NCBI GenBank assembly: GCA_019671005.1 | Contig: CM033714.1 | Span: 83,009,909 to 83,073,908, forward strand | From: Hibiscus mutabilis | Lineage: Eukaryota > Streptophyta > Magnoliopsida > Malvales > Malvaceae | Direction: 5' to 3' | DNA length: 64,000 nucleotides | Shown: positions 47,651 to 60,478 of the stretch, piece after piece | Position numbering within the stretch: the stretch's first letter is position 1 | Layout of the letters: the number at the start of each line of letters is the position of its first letter | Position numbers and translations under genes: made by a program | The notes under the pieces: model-generated | What the model saw: the letters and a program-made list of their open reading frames with translations, nothing else | The model's database searches: none | What the model was told of the DNA's origin: nothing

Positions 47651-47779
47651 AGCCTAACTCGCCTAGTATGGACGGTGAGTTTTGTTTTTCATGTCACAAT
47701 TTGCTGCTCAACTGGTATAATACATGGAGACACGACGAGTGTAACTCGGCTTACATGCAAAACGAGTTTATGTTAGAAT

Positions 47780-48247
47780 GCCCAACTATAAATAATTGGT
47801 AACATGATGTTTGATTGTTTAAAACCTCTGTTTCAAAATTTTATACTTTATGTGTCTGAAAATGCATTCAAAACCGGGGTCATTTTTTGTATTAATGGTG
47901 CCTAGTTGCATGAGCAAAGTTTTCCTCACAACATTAACCAAGCAGGGGGAGATCATGGAGTAAATGACCAACAAGTTTCTTGCATGGAGCAACCCAAACC
48001 ACCTATTCTACGGAACCAGTGACAACTGCATATTCCATGTTGAGTAACTCTATGTAGCACCTATTGTATCTCTCCATTTTCTGTGTTTAGGCGGGGGTAT
48101 GTTAACAAAGACTTCATAAAACACATACCTATTCATACTCATTTTAATTCATTGAAAGTTGCATATAATACAAGTTTCTTAAATTTATAAAATTTTGTAC
48201 GTATTATAATTGTATTAATTTTTTACTCGTTGCCTAGTATGTGAAAT
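47780..48247. other. Unassigned spacer between the MULE and the tandem repeat
   Basis: Contains a GC-richer patch at 47940-48080 without a supported ORF. Could be a remnant of the element carrying the transposase. Confidence 0.35.
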
Positions 48248-48360
48248 GTAGTCCTATAGAGGTGTTTAGGCGCGTTTTACGCCGCCTCCAAATGTTTTTC
48301 GGCCAAATTTTTTATGTTGACATCAAGTACAAGTATTTATCTATACGACTACGCGTCCAT
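48248..48360. repeat. 171-bp tandem repeat, part left of TE-D
   Basis: About 113 bp matching the second half of the 60479-61390 unit (GGTGTTTAGGCGCGTTTTAC through CTATACGACTACGCGTCC). TE-D interrupts the unit at TCCAT. Confidence 0.85.
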
Positions 48361-50018
48361 TGTAGTATTGTTTTTCATGCCTATTTTGATATGCTTTTTC
48401 TTGTTTTCAAGTACATTTAGCTGCATTAGTTTGTTAGAATCATGCATTTACATAAAAGAGTTAGTAGGCTGCCTATGCCAGTGTCATGGGTTGTTTTTAG
48501 TGGCCTTTGCGCAGGTTGGCAGGTGGATTGATAGGAGGAATGGACGCAGGACGCAAGGACGCAGTTAGGAATGCCAAGGTGAATGCCGGATGTTACGGGC
48601 ACGAATAGACCAGATAAGTGCCAAGCATTTGTTGGCAGAGAGGTATGCCAACAGCCATGCCAAGAAGAGATGAACCCCCCAAAAAATAGGAAAGGATCAG
48701 GCTCCTAAAAGAACGCAATTGGATCAACTTCCGAAAAAATAGCGGATAAGGTAATGCCAAGTGATTTAGCAAAGTTGTGCCAAGCTTGTGTGCCAGGATG
48801 GCCATTGCATGATGACATCAGCCCTAGCCTGATAAGCTATCACACCGAGCTGATAAGATATCAAAATGATCGGATAGAGCTCTATCTCTTATCCCTTGAT
48901 CATTTCAAATTCAAATGCAAATGCTTATTTCGTTCTTTCCCTACACTCATATATAAAGACCAACTGATCAAGCATTTGGGAGAGCGGAGAGTGAGACGGT
49001 GAAGGTCGAGGTGATCGGAGCAAGGTGTTGGTGAGCGGCGAGTGATAGTCAGTGCAACCGAGGAAGGGTGGTTTGACTTCTCGGCTGAGAGTCTGGCGTA
49101 GAGGTCTGCATCGAGAGACTCATCTGCCTATTCCCTTGGCAGAAGTTGTTTTTCCTTTAGTTTTTATTATGATGGTGATGTTAAAAACGTTTGTTGGTTT
49201 GTTGGTTAACCCTCACACCACGAACTAATTTAATAGTTGGTGGGGGATGTTTTGGTTTTAAACGTTGGCTTTTATGCCTTAGTTCCTTTATAATAATTCT
49301 GCTTTTGGCAAAGTTTGTCTGTTTTGCATACTTTAATTTTTCCTAAGTATTGTGCCAAAGCGAGAGCTGGCACAGTTAGCTTATTGCCTTCTAATAACTT
49401 AACAGACTTGTGTTGGCAACGATCAAGTTGTTGAACACTTGGGAGAGAAGCTTCGAGAGAAGTCGTTCAAGTAGATGAACTTACTTCGAAAGTAAAATCT
49501 ACCCCCACAGAGTATAGATTGGTTTTTAAATCAAATTGGTTTAAGGAAAACATACACTATAGAGATATAAGGGTTTTTACTTGGCCAGTTTAGGGAAATG
49601 ACCATCGAGAGAGGCTTTGCTATTTTTGAATCTGCTCGGCAACCAATGCTAAGATAGTTTTGTCAATAAAGGTTGGCATGAATCACGTTTGAACGAGGCA
49701 TTCCCTGCCAACATTCATCATTCATTTGAAAACATCTTTCTAGCCAACACTTCACTTTGGTTTTATTTTCTTTTCTTTTCATAGTTTTAGAATCAACTCT
49801 TTTAAACTACAATCTTTTCTTCCAAAACAAGTTACAAACTAAAAAATCGAATTCCAAGTCAATCTCTAGAGGATCAATAGTCAGCTTACCAAGCTGTATT
49901 ACTTGTCGATCGTGTATACTTGCACGCAAAAGACTCCTGGCACAGTTTATCTTGCCCAGATACATATCATTTATACCTTTTACCAGATTCATTTTACACA
50001 TCTCCCTGAAAGCCAACA
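48361..50018 (+). repeat. TE-D 5' LTR
   Basis: 1658 bp. Begins TGTAGTATTG; the 3' LTR begins TGTTACCTCCTCAAAAGTAT, so about 13-14 bp near the start is missing here. Ends AGCCAACA. A TATATAAAG box lies near 48951 (59411 in the 3' copy). TGCCA/TTGGCA words are frequent. Confidence 0.9.
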
Positions 50019-50024
50019 AGTTTT

Positions 50025-50044
50025 TGGCACCGTTGTCGGGGATT
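50025..50044 (+). other. TE-D primer binding site (tRNA-Asp type)
   Basis: TGGCACCGTTGTCGGGGATT, six bases after the LTR; two changes from the TE-B site. Complementary to the 3' end of tRNA-Asp. Confidence 0.85.
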
Positions 50045-50114
50045 GCAAAGGATTTGATTGTTTTTAAATTTTTACTTGTTTTGTTTTTGTTTTCATCTTT
50101 GTTTTCACCGGTGT

Positions 50115-51436
50115 ATGACCAGAAACCACCCGGTGATGGACGAGTGGCCATATGATCTGGAAATTGAGAGAACCTTGTTGAGGTTAAAGAGGCAATACCG
50201 AGAAATGAATCAAGGCAATCAGAGGAATGATGTGGTGAATAATGATCCACCCATTAACAATCAGCCTAATAATAATGCACCACCGCCTCTTAATGTTCCA
50301 AATATGGTTGAAGAAGAAGAGAGGCCAATTCGAGAACATTCAGCACCTAACATTGTAAATCTCATGCCAGGACTTATTGGCACTGATGCCGATGAGCCTA
50401 ACTTTGAACTTAAACCCGTAATGATCTAAACTCTTTTGAATATATGTCAATTCGATGGAGCACTTACTGGAGACCCGAGACAACATCTCAAACAATTCAT
50501 GGAGATATGCCAACTGTTTCAACAAACTAGAGTATCTGGAGATACTGTGAAGCTAAAATTGTTTACTTTTTCCTTGAGAAACAGAGCCAAGGCTTGGCTC
50601 AATTCTTTGCCACCAGGATCAGTTATTTCTTGGGCAGACCTTTGCCAGAAGTTTCTGACGTGGTTTCAGCTACCAACACTCACTGCCAAGTTGCGTGGTG
50701 AAATCATTACATTTAAATAGGCCGAGGATGGAACTCTTTATGAAGCCTGGGAAAGATTTAAAGATTTGTTAAGAATGTGTCCAATGCATGGGTTCCCAAA
50801 TTGAACCCAAATACAAACCTTCTACAATGGATTGAATTCAAAAACAAGGACTGTTGTGGATGCTTCAACAGTCGGATCGTTGTTTGATAAGAAGTACACT
50901 GAGGCTGTTAATATCCTTGAGAGAATTTCGATCAATGACTTCGAGTATCCTGTTGCTAGACTTTGGACCGGGACTAAAGCCAGTGGGAAATTAAAAGTTG
51001 ATAAACTCACATCCATTCATGCTGAGATTTCCAACCTCACTAGCATGGTGAGAACGTTGCAAAAGAATAAGAAGCCCAAAAAGTCAAAGCACTTGATCCA
51101 TTTTACACCATTTGTAGAGAAAACCACCATGTGGATGAATGCCATGTTAATCCTGAATCGGTAAATTTTGTTGGGAATGCTGGTCGTTTTTATAATTCTA
51201 ATACCTATAATGCAGGTTGGTGATAGCACCCTAACTTAGCTTGGGGAAATCAAGGAGGCAATCACTACAATGCCCCGCACCAAAACATCCAACGACAAAA
51301 AAACAATGCCATGCCATTATTTTATCAAAATACCATGCCACAGAAAGCTTAGAACAATTGCCAGCAAGGGCAAAGAAGCAACCAAAGAGGAGATCTTACA
51401 CAATATATGGAGCAAAATGAAGTAACAGTCTAAAGT
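50115..51436 (+). pseudogene. TE-D gag (broken)
   Basis: Capsid-like sequence from about 50115 (MTRNHPVMDEWPYDLEIERT) with stops at 50427, 50718, 50802 and 51162, among others. Conserved segments (RAKAWLNSLPPGS, LYEAWERFKDLLRMCP) match TE-A and TE-B gag. The zinc-knuckle region around 51105-51165 is frameshifted. The Asn/Gln-rich tail runs to about 51430. Confidence 0.85.
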
Positions 51437-52560
51437 TTGGCAGCATCAGTAAGAAACTTGGAAATACAAATTGGACAGATTGCTAATGCACTTAGCAATC
51501 GACCCCAAGGTACTTTGCCAAGTGACACTGAAGATGATCGGCACAAAGAAAATGAACAATACAAGGCAATAACTCTTCGGAGTGGTAAGCAGTGTGAAAC
51601 AGAGACGGCTGCCAAGCAGCTAGTCGTCAGCCAGGATGCAAAGCTTGTGCCAGCAGACATACCCAGAAAAGTAGAGAAGGAAAAAGTAGATCATGCCAGT
51701 GATCATACCAGTAAGAATGCAAAAAAGGATGTCAGTCCCAGTGCCAACAATGACACCAATAATGATGATAAGCAGGCTGATGTCAAAACAAATGCCAACA
51801 CTGCCTTGGCAAGGCCGGTAGTGCCAACATATGTATATCTACCGCCACCATTTCTAGCAAGACTTCAAAAGCATAAGCAGGACCAACAATTTAAGTGCTT
51901 TTTGGAAGTGCTTAAACAGTTGTAAATTAACATTCCATTGGTGGAATCCCTTGAACAAATGACCAACTATGTAAAATTCATGAATGACATATTGTCCAAA
52001 TAGAGGAAGTTGGGAGAATTTGAAACTGTTGCTCTCACTGAGGGATACAGTGCCATGATCCTAAACCGATTGCCATCAAAGCTGAAAGATCCAAGGAGTT
52101 TTACTATTTCTTGCACAATTACCGACAAGTTCATGGGGAAGGCGCTGTGCGACTTGGGAGCTAGCATCAATTTGATGCCACTATCAGTTTTCAAGAAGCT
52201 TGGCATAGATGCAAGACCTACCACGATGACACTTCAATTGGTAGACCGATCCTATGCACATCCCAAGGGTAAGATTGAGGATGTGTTGGTAAAGGTAGAC
52301 AAATTCATTTTCCCACCTAATTTTATCATTTTGGATTATGAAGCTGATATTAATGTGCCAATTATTTTGGGTAGGCCGTTTCTTGCTACTGGCAAGGCTG
52401 TTATTGATGTTCATAAAGGGGAACTAACCATGAGAATGAATGATCAACATGTTACTTTTAACGTGTTTTAAGCTTTGAAATATGCAGATGAACCTGATGA
52501 ATGTCAAGCCGATGAAATGATGGAGTCTATCTTTACTTTAGACATGGCATAGTTTTGCCA
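51437..52560 (+). pseudogene. TE-D gag-pro linker and aspartic protease (broken)
   Basis: The linker is open from 51437 to 51925, rich in Lys/Asp/Asn. The protease is open from 52010 to 52471, with ALCDLGASINLMPLSVF near 52145-52195 and IILGRPFLATG near 52360. Stops lie at 51923, 52001 and 52469. Confidence 0.85.
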
Positions 52561-54245
52561 AGATATAACAAGTGATGACGGAATGCTTGATGGCATTGTT
52601 GAACTATTTGAGAAACCTGTGGAATCATCCTTAGAGGCTAAAGATGTAAGTTACTTCGAGCCACTCCATTTGGCTGACAGAGAGATAAAGAAACCAAAAC
52701 CATCTATTGAGGAACCACTAGAGTTGAAGCTTCAACCCCTACCAGAATACTTAAAGTATGTTTATTTAGGTAAGAACTCGACTCTGCCAATGATTATTGC
52801 CACTGATCTCACTCATGATTAGGAGGTAAGACTGTTGGCAATACTAAAAGATTAAAAGCAAGCGTTGGGTTGGACCTTGGCAGACATCCAAGGTATTAGC
52901 CCAACCATTTGCATGCACAGGGTCATACTAGAGGAATACAATGGCAGGACCATTGAAGGTCAAAGGCGGCTAAACCCAAGCATGAAAGAGGTTGTAAAGA
53001 AAGAGATCATAAAATGGTTGGATGCCGGGATCATTTATCCTATTTCCAACAGCTCTTGGGTTAGCCAAGTGCAATGTGTGCCAAAGAAGGGTGGCATGAC
53101 TGTGATCCAAAACAGTAAGGCTGAATTGATTCCCTCTAGAACCACACTGGATGGAGGGTGTGCATGAATTACAGAAGGTTGAACAAGGCTACAAGGAATG
53201 ACCACTTCCCATTGCCTTTCATTGACCAGATGTTGGACAGGTTGGCAGGTAAAACTTTTTACTATTTTTTATATGGTTATTCGGGATATAATCAGATTGC
53301 CATCGCCCCTGACGACTAAGAGAAGACCATATTCACGTGTCCATATGGGACATTTGCCTTTAGAATGATGCCATTCAGACTGTGTAATGTGCCAACAACA
53401 TTTTAACTTTGCATGATGGCCATTTTCTCCGATATGATTGAGCATAACATGGAAGTATTCATGGATGATTTCTCAATGTTTGGTGTAACATTTGAGGAAT
53501 GCATTCATAGCCTGGAGCAAGTTTTTAAGAGATGCATAGAGACAAACCTAGTGTTGAATTGGGAGAAATGCCACTTCATGGTGAAGGAGGGCATTGTTCT
53601 CGGTCATAAGGTAACCAAGAGAAGACTAGAAGCTGATCAAGCCAAAGTGGAGGTAATTAAGCAATTACCACCTCCAACAAGTGTTAAAGGTATAAGGAGT
53701 TTTTTAGGTCTTACCAGTTTTTATCGGTGATTTATTAAAGATTTTTTGAAAATTGCTAAACCTTTATGCTCATTGTTAGAACATAATGCCACTTTTGCAT
53801 TTGATGATCTTGTTTGAGAGCATTTCAGGAGCTTAAAGATAGATTGATTAATGCCCCCATAGTCGTGGCACTGAATTGGAATGAGCCCTTTGAGCTTATG
53901 TGCGATGCCATCGATTATGCCGTTGGAGCAGTTCTGGGACAATGGCGTGGCAAGATGTTCTATGCCGTCTACTATGCCAGCAAAACCTTGAATGAAGCAC
54001 AACTAAATTACTCTATAACCGAGAAAGAATTCATCGTGGTTGTATTTGCTTTTGATAAATTTAGATCTTATCTAATTGGTAATAAGTTTGTGGTTTATAC
54101 AGATCATTCGGCATTAAAATGTCTCTTGGAAAAGAAGGAAGCCAAACCTAGACTAATCCAATGGATGCTTTTACTTCAAGAATTCGACCTAGAGATCAGA
54201 GATAAGAAAGGCAGCGAAAACTAAGTAGCTGACTATCTCTCTTGA
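52561..54245 (+). pseudogene. TE-D reverse transcriptase and RNase H (broken)
   Basis: N-terminal RT (AGIIYPISNSSWVSQVQC) near 53030, MNYRRLNKATRNDHFPLPF near 53163, and YGYSGYNQIAI near 53275, where the catalytic Asp is Tyr. FMDDFSMFG is near 53460. RNase H spans LMCDAIDYAVGAVLG to YTDHSALKCL (53900-54120) and ends near 54225. Stops lie at 52820, 52853, 53165, 53320, 53404, 53728 and 54222. The element is inactive. Confidence 0.85.
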
Positions 54246-55620
54246 TTGGAGCATCACATTGAGAATGGTAAGTCCACTGTAATTAGAGACGAATTCCCTA
54301 ACGAGTATTTTCTTGCAGTCGATGCTATACCATGGTACGCTGACATAGTCAACTACCTGGTAAGCAATATTCTACCATCAGACCAGGCATATAATGCCAA
54401 GAAAAGATTTTTACGAGATGTGAGGCAATACTATTGGGATGAACCCATGTTGTACAAGTAGTGTGTCGACCAAGTGATTTGCCGGTGTATACTAAAGGAC
54501 GAGCATCAACATATATTGCATCTATGCCATGTCGCACCATATGGAGGACATTTTGCTGGGATGAAGACCGCTGCCAAAGTTTTTTAGTTGGGATTATTTT
54601 GGCCCATATTGTACAAGGATGCCCACGAGTATACCAAGGCATGCGATCGAAGCCAACAAACATGGAACATCTTTGGCATAAACGAATTATCACTCTAGAA
54701 TATTCTACCGGTAGATTTATTTGATGTGTAGGGGATCAACTTTATGGGTCATTTTCCCCCACCGGTCGGTAATGCATACATTATCTTGGCTGTTGACTAT
54801 ATGTCAAAGTGGGTAGAGGCTGTTGCCTTGCCAACAAATGATGCCAAGGCTATTGCTATGTTCTTGCACAAAAACATTTTCACTAGATTTGGTGCTCCTC
54901 GAATGATTATTCATGTCGAGGGTACTCATTTTAAATGTAAATTAATTTCTAAAGCATTGTGCATGTATGAGATTCAGCAGCGAATCACCACATCATACCA
55001 TCCACAAACAAATGGGCAGGCCGAGATATCCAATAAGGAGATTAAGATCATTTTGGAAAAAATTATGAACCCAACAAGGAAAGACTGGTCTTTGAGACTA
55101 GATGAGTCCTTGTGGGCTTATAGGACGACATTTAAAACTCCTTTGGGTACTTCCCCATTCAAACTTGTCTTTGGCAAACCATGCCATCTACCAGTAGAAC
55201 TTGAACATAAATCCTATTGGGCCATCCGGAAGCTTGACATGGCATTGAGAATTGCTGGAGAAAAGAGGTTGCTTGACCTCAATGAATTGGAGAAATTTAG
55301 AACACAAGCCTATGAGAACGCTAATATATACAAGGAGAAGGCAAAATATTGGCATGATAGTCGGATCCTGCCAAGACAGTTCGAAATAGGTTAGCTTGTT
55401 CTATTGTTTAACTCTCGGCTCAAACCTTTTCCAGGTAAGCTTAAGTCAAGATGGATGGGTCCTTATAAAGTTGTGAAGCCATATGCTCATGGGGCTGTAG
55501 ATATCAAGAACTTACAGACCAGAGAAATTTTTTAGGTGAACAATCAACGCCTAAAGCATTACTTGGAAGGTAAGCAAAGTCATGCCAAGGAGGTGATCCT
55601 CTTGGCAGAATTGGAATGAA
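54246..55620 (+). pseudogene. TE-D integrase (broken)
   Basis: Finger region frameshifted at 54460-54740. The catalytic core is open from 54744 to 55394. The second catalytic Asp region reads IIHVEGTHF where relatives have IISDEGKHF, so that Asp is lost. The Glu region NKEIKIILEK near 55035 is kept. The C-terminus runs to about 55618 with stops at 55392 and 55533. Confidence 0.85.
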
Positions 55621-56251
55621 GCATCCGCAGGTTTGAAATTCTTTGTAAATATTAAGATTAGTTATTTTTATTTTCCTTTAGGAATCAGGTTTTTGTTCTT
55701 GTTTTCTTTTTTATTGTCTTTCAATTTTTATTCCTTTGCTGCGTTACACGATTTTCCATTTAGTGTGTGCAGGAATTTTGACAGGAATTGATGCCAAGAA
55801 CATTGCCAGGATGACTGTTAGCCAGAGTGCTTGCCAAGGGTGATGCCATGCACCATGCCAATACAGCTTTGCAAGCGTTGGTTTTGTGTTGAAAAAGAAA
55901 GAATAGGGAAAATAAGAGAGAAAAAAATCCTTGAGATTAACCCTAGACACCCAATTTAAGGATGATTTAAATTCATCATAATTATTCACACTTCAAGTCT
56001 TTCCTTATCACTTAACCTTATCACTTTTAACATCTATCCCAATCAAAACTTTTAAACTTCCATCATTATCCCCCTCTTTTCGGCTACCATCATTAAAACC
56101 CCTTAAACACTCCACATTCTTTATTCTTTTTTCTACCCTAGCCGATTTCCCAAGAACCATAGTCTCTTAATTTCTTTCTCAAGCAATATTCAAGAAACCA
56201 TTCAACTTATCTTCTTCTTTTCTTCACCACTGATTCAATCTCTTCTTCTCT

Positions 56252-57745
56252 ATGGTGTCTTCATCTCTTCCCTTCAAAAGATTCTTCAATGAAGATATTC
56301 AAAAGAAGTTTGAGACGAGCTTTGCCTCAATATCCTTTTTGTACGAGAAGCACTTCAACTTCTAAACCGACACCACCGCTAAATTCTCACCGGAGTTCAT
56401 GGCCATTGTTGACATGCATGGTTGGAGTTCTTTTTGCCAACAAAATAGGAGAACTATGCCACTATCGTGCGAGAGGTTTATGCCTATCTTACAAAAGATT
56501 CTCCATTCTTGATGATTAGAGGTAAATGTGTGTGTTTTGGTGAAGGGTATGTGAACTCACTTTTTACTTTGAATGTTATGGAAGATGTGCACTTCAACTA
56601 TGTTGTATCTATGACCGTTGCCAAACGCAAGAAACTGCTGCCAGATTTGTGTGAGCCTGGCACAAATTGGACAGTTTCATCGATGGGCCACCGGATGGTG
56701 AAGAGGTTGGCATTGAAGCCACAAATGGGAGGATGAAATCGTTTCATCAAGGCAAATATGTTGCCTACATCTCACAACGAGATCATCTCAGAAGACCGGT
56801 TGATTTTGTTGTATTCCATCATCAAATGACACAAAATCAATGTTGGAAAAATCATTACCAATGAGGCTTATAAATGTGCTGAGAAGGGTAAGGGCAGTTT
56901 ATTTTTCCCTTGTTAATTTCTAACATTTGATTGAGCCATGAAGTGCCTAGGATGGATGAGGATATCAGCCAAAAAATCAAGGGAACCACTATTACTGCCA
57001 TTATTTGGAAAAACCTCACGACTTTTGAGCCAAAGGAGAAGGGTAAGGGAAAGGCCAAGACAACCATGCCAAAGCCCAAGCCAAAGGCAGAGCCCAACAG
57101 TGTGCCAGAAACTATGCCAGCAAGCTCATTGGCAGTGTTGTCCCAAGTGTATGCCCTCCAGGAGATTATTCTCTAAAAACTAGAGGCAGCTGAGGTGTTT
57201 AACGTCAAGATGAGACACTACACAAAGGAAATGGATGCTATAATCAGGGAGGTACTTGTCAAGCTTTCCCCGAAGATGTACCAGCATTTCCAGTTTTCCC
57301 TGCCAAGTCCTCTGCCAATGATGATGCCGTGCCAATTGATCATGCCAGCCCAACAATGCTAGGCAGTCCAACAATGCCAGTCAGTTCCGCCAGTCCAACC
57401 GGTCCAGTCAGTCTTACCAGTCCAGCAAGTTCAAAATCCATGGTCGCAACTCTAGTGTCCCCGGTCCATGTTGAATCTGCCAGCACTGTTTCCTCCTCTA
57501 AGCCGGAGGAAATCTATGCCAAAACGTCCAAAGCCGAGCTAGCTACACCTTCAGCAGTCTCTACCAAGAAGAAGAATGATATTGGAGCCTCCACTGATGC
57601 CTCAAAGTAGGGCTAGAAAGGGAAGAAAAGAATGGCCCCTGAACGTGAGAGCCTAACCATGCGAAAGACCCGTGCCAGAAAAGAAAAAGAAGCCCGTGCC
57701 AAACGGGAAGAAGTCTCCGAAAGGGAGTCTTCTTCTACCTAACTC
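56252..57745 (+). pseudogene. TE-D env-like ORF (broken)
   Basis: Starts MVSSSLPFKRFFNEDIQ near 56252 with frameshifts near 56365 and 56520. The conserved segment REVYAYLTKDSPFLMIRGKC lies at about 56467-56530. The C-terminal half (56930-57610) is Pro/Ser/Thr-rich (repeated GPVS, SPTMP) and ends in a basic tail near 57740. Homologous to the TE-A ORF at 6323-7860. Confidence 0.65.
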
Positions 57746-57824
57746 TTTGGCATTTCATTTTTTGCATCTTCATGTTCTTGCATTTTTATTTTTCTGTTTT
57801 TCCTGTATATATGTGTTGTTTCAT

Positions 57825-57860
57825 GCATTGAGGATAATGCACATCTTGGGTTTGGGGGTG
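57825..57860 (+). promoter_or_regulatory. TE-D internal hairpin plus polypurine-like tract
   Basis: GCATTG-AGGA-TAATGC (57825-57840; one G-T pair) then GGGTTTGGGGGTG (57848-57860), followed by TGTACA but no LTR. Same layout as in TE-A and TE-B. Confidence 0.55.
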
Positions 57861-58329
57861 TACATTTTCTCACATTTATGTCATGTCATGCATTTCATGT
57901 TTAATCTTTTTTGTTTGCCATGTAGTTCATGTAAAGTAGTTGCATACCGAACCATTAAAAAGTGAAAAAGAAAATTTTGTCTCGGCTTAAATTTGAAGTT
58001 TGTGAACAACTGTTAGGCAAGCTTATTTTGATCTACTTGTATGCCCGATGATGAGTTTATAATTTTTGGTTTGTCATGCCAGTAGATTTGTATGCCATGT
58101 TTGCCATGACAATTGATCTCTCGTCCAGGTAATTGTTTCTACACTTAACACGTGGTATGTATCTAGTTCCCTATCAAACTTAGGTAATTTGAAACTATAC
58201 TCAGCGTTGAAAAAAAAAGAAAAAAGAAAAATGATGTCAGGGTTAAATGTAAATAAGGCAGCAATGTTCTGCCAAGGCAAGAATTTTTTTTGAACTCTCC
58301 TCTACCTATGGATAATAAGTACTTAAGGC

Positions 58330-58445
58330 TTCATGGTATGCTCCCTCCTAGTTCTTAAGTCCAAAACCTTAGTGTATGAGTTGAAAAAAAAGCCTAATGG
58401 TAACTGGATTAAGGTGGGGATTCGTGGTATGCTCCCTCTTATCAC
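58330..58445 (+). repeat. Direct repeat TGGTATGCTCCCTC
   Basis: The 14-bp word occurs twice, near 58334 and 58428, between the two polypurine tracts of TE-D. It occupies the position where TE-A and TE-B have CTAGAG stem-loops. Confidence 0.5.
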
Positions 58446-58778
58446 TCACGATAAACAATACCATGAAGCAAGCTAAAAGATAATGCCAATACCCTTCAGT
58501 ACGAAAAATATAGAAAATAACAAAAATGAGTTTAGAAAGTAAATTGTCTAAGAGAGTGAACGGACGCTAGATGCATACTGCCCACACTTTGCACACAAAT
58601 CATGCACTTAGACTAGAGTTATATTGTTGCACTTGAATTATTATCTGTTTGGCACTATGCACTGAGATTTCTGAGGGCAGCATTAAAATCAAACTTTTCT
58701 TGCCAGCATTTGTTGGCATTCCAACCAAACTTTTGCTGAGGTATTATTTTCATTGTTTTTGTTTTTCTCTTCTCTTGC

Positions 58779-58816
58779 ATTACTTGAGGACAAGCAATGA
58801 GCTAGGTTTGGGGGTG
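58779..58816 (+). promoter_or_regulatory. TE-D terminal hairpin plus polypurine tract
   Basis: ATTACTTG-AGGA-CAAGCAAT (58779-58798) then AGGTTTGGGGGTG ending at 58816, directly before the 3' LTR. Confidence 0.75.
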
Positions 58817-60473
58817 TGTTACCTCCTCAAAAGTATTGTTTTCATCCCTATTTTGATATACTTTTTCTTGTTTTCAAGTACATTTAGTTGCATTAGTTTG
58901 TTAGAATCATGCATTTATATAAAAGAGTTAGTAGGCTGCCTATGCCATTGTCATGGGTTGTTTTTAGTGGCCTTTGCGCAGGTTGGCAGGTGGAATGGCA
59001 GGAGGAATAGACGCAGGATGCATGAATGCAGTTAGGAATGCCAAGGTGAATGCCAGATGTTGCGGGCACGAAAGGACTATATGAGTGCCAAGCATTTGTT
59101 GGCAGAGAGGTATGTTAGTGTCCATGCCAAGAAGAGATGAACCCCCGAAAAAATAAGAAATGATCAGGCTCCTAAAAGATCGCAATTGGATCAACTTTCG
59201 AAAAAATAACAGATAAGGTGATGCCAAGTGATGTTGACAAAGTTATGCCAAGCTTGTATGCCAGAATGACCATTGCATGATGACGTCAGCCCTAGCCTGA
59301 TAAGCTATCACATCGAGCTGATAAGATATCAAAATGATCGGATAGAGCTCTATCTCTTATCACTTGATCATTTCAAATTTAAATGCAAAGGATTATCTCA
59401 TCCTTTCCTTACACTCCTATATAAAGATCAACTGATTAAGCATTTGAGAGAGCGGAGAGTGAGACGGTGAAGGTTGAGGTGGTCAGAGCAAGGTGTTGGT
59501 GAGCAATGAGTGAAAGTCGATACAATCAAGGAAGGGTGGTTCGACTTCTCGGCCGAGAGTCTGGCGTGGAGGGCTGCATCGAGAGACCCTTTTGCCTATT
59601 CCCTTGGCAGAAGTTGTTTTTCTTTAGTTTTTATTATGATGGCGATGTTAAAAATATTTGTTGGTTTGTTGGTTAACCCCCACACCATGAACTAATTTAA
59701 TAGTTGGTGGGGGATATTTTGGTTTTAAACGTTGCTTTTAGGCCTTAGTTCCTAAGTATTGTTTGTTTGTTTTGCATACTTTAATTTTTCCTAAGTACTG
59801 TGCCAAAGCGAGAGCTGGCACAGTTAGCTTATTGCCTTCCAATATCTTAACAGACTTGTGTTGGTAACGATCAAGTTGCTGAACGCTTGGGAGAGAAGCT
59901 TCGAGAGAAGTCGTTCAAGTAGATGAACTTACTTCGGAAGTGAAATCTACCCCCACGGAGTATAGATTGGTTTTTAAATCAAATTGGTTTAAGAAAAACA
60001 TACACTATAGAGATATATGGGTTTTTACTTGGTCAGTTTAGGGCAATGACCATCGAGAGAGGCTTTGCTATTTTGAATCTGCTCGGCAACCAATGCCAAA
60101 AATAGTTTTGTCAATAAAGGCTGGCATGAACCACGTTTGAACCAGGCATTCCCTGCCAACAATCATCATTCATTTGAAAACACTTTTCTAGCCAACACTT
60201 AACTTCACTTTGGTTTTATTTTATTTTCTTTTCTTAGTTTTAGAACCAACTCTTTTAAACTACAATCTTTTCTTCCAAAACAAGTAACAAACTAAACAAA
60301 AAAAATTCCGAGTCAATCTCTGTGGGATCGATACTCAGCTTACCCAACTGTATTACTTGTCGACCGAGTATACTTGCACGCAAAAGACTCTTGGCACAGT
60401 TTATCTTGCCGAAATACATATTATTTATACCTTTTGCCAAAATTCATTTTACACATCTCCCTGAGAGTTAACA
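58817..60473 (+). repeat. TE-D 3' LTR
   Basis: 1657 bp, TGTTACC ... GTTAACA. Colinear with 48361-50018 but with numerous substitutions and small indels, for example near 59740-59775. Confidence 0.9.
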
Positions 60474-60478
60474 TCCGT
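60474..60478. repeat. Target-site duplication of TE-D (right)
   Basis: TCCGT; the left copy is TCCAT at 48356-48360. Both lie at the same point of the 171-bp tandem unit. Confidence 0.8.

Larger units (their letters stand above)
48361..60473 (+). mobile_element. TE-D: full-length Athila-like Ty3/gypsy retrotransposon, 12.1 kb
   Basis: Two LTRs (48361-50018 and 58817-60473), a tRNA-Asp-like primer site, gag, protease, RT, RNase H, integrase, an env-like ORF and a terminal polypurine tract. Target duplication is TCCAT/TCCGT. Structurally complete but with many stops. It is a relative of TE-A/TE-B with diverged LTRs. LTR-to-LTR differences are more numerous than in TE-B, implying greater age. 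Confidence 0.95.

Noticed and set aside
58649..59035. 128-codon open frame spanning the TE-D 3' LTR start
   Set aside because: Covers the polypurine tract and LTR; the matching part recurs in the 5' LTR at 48314-48568 as LTR sequence, not a gene.
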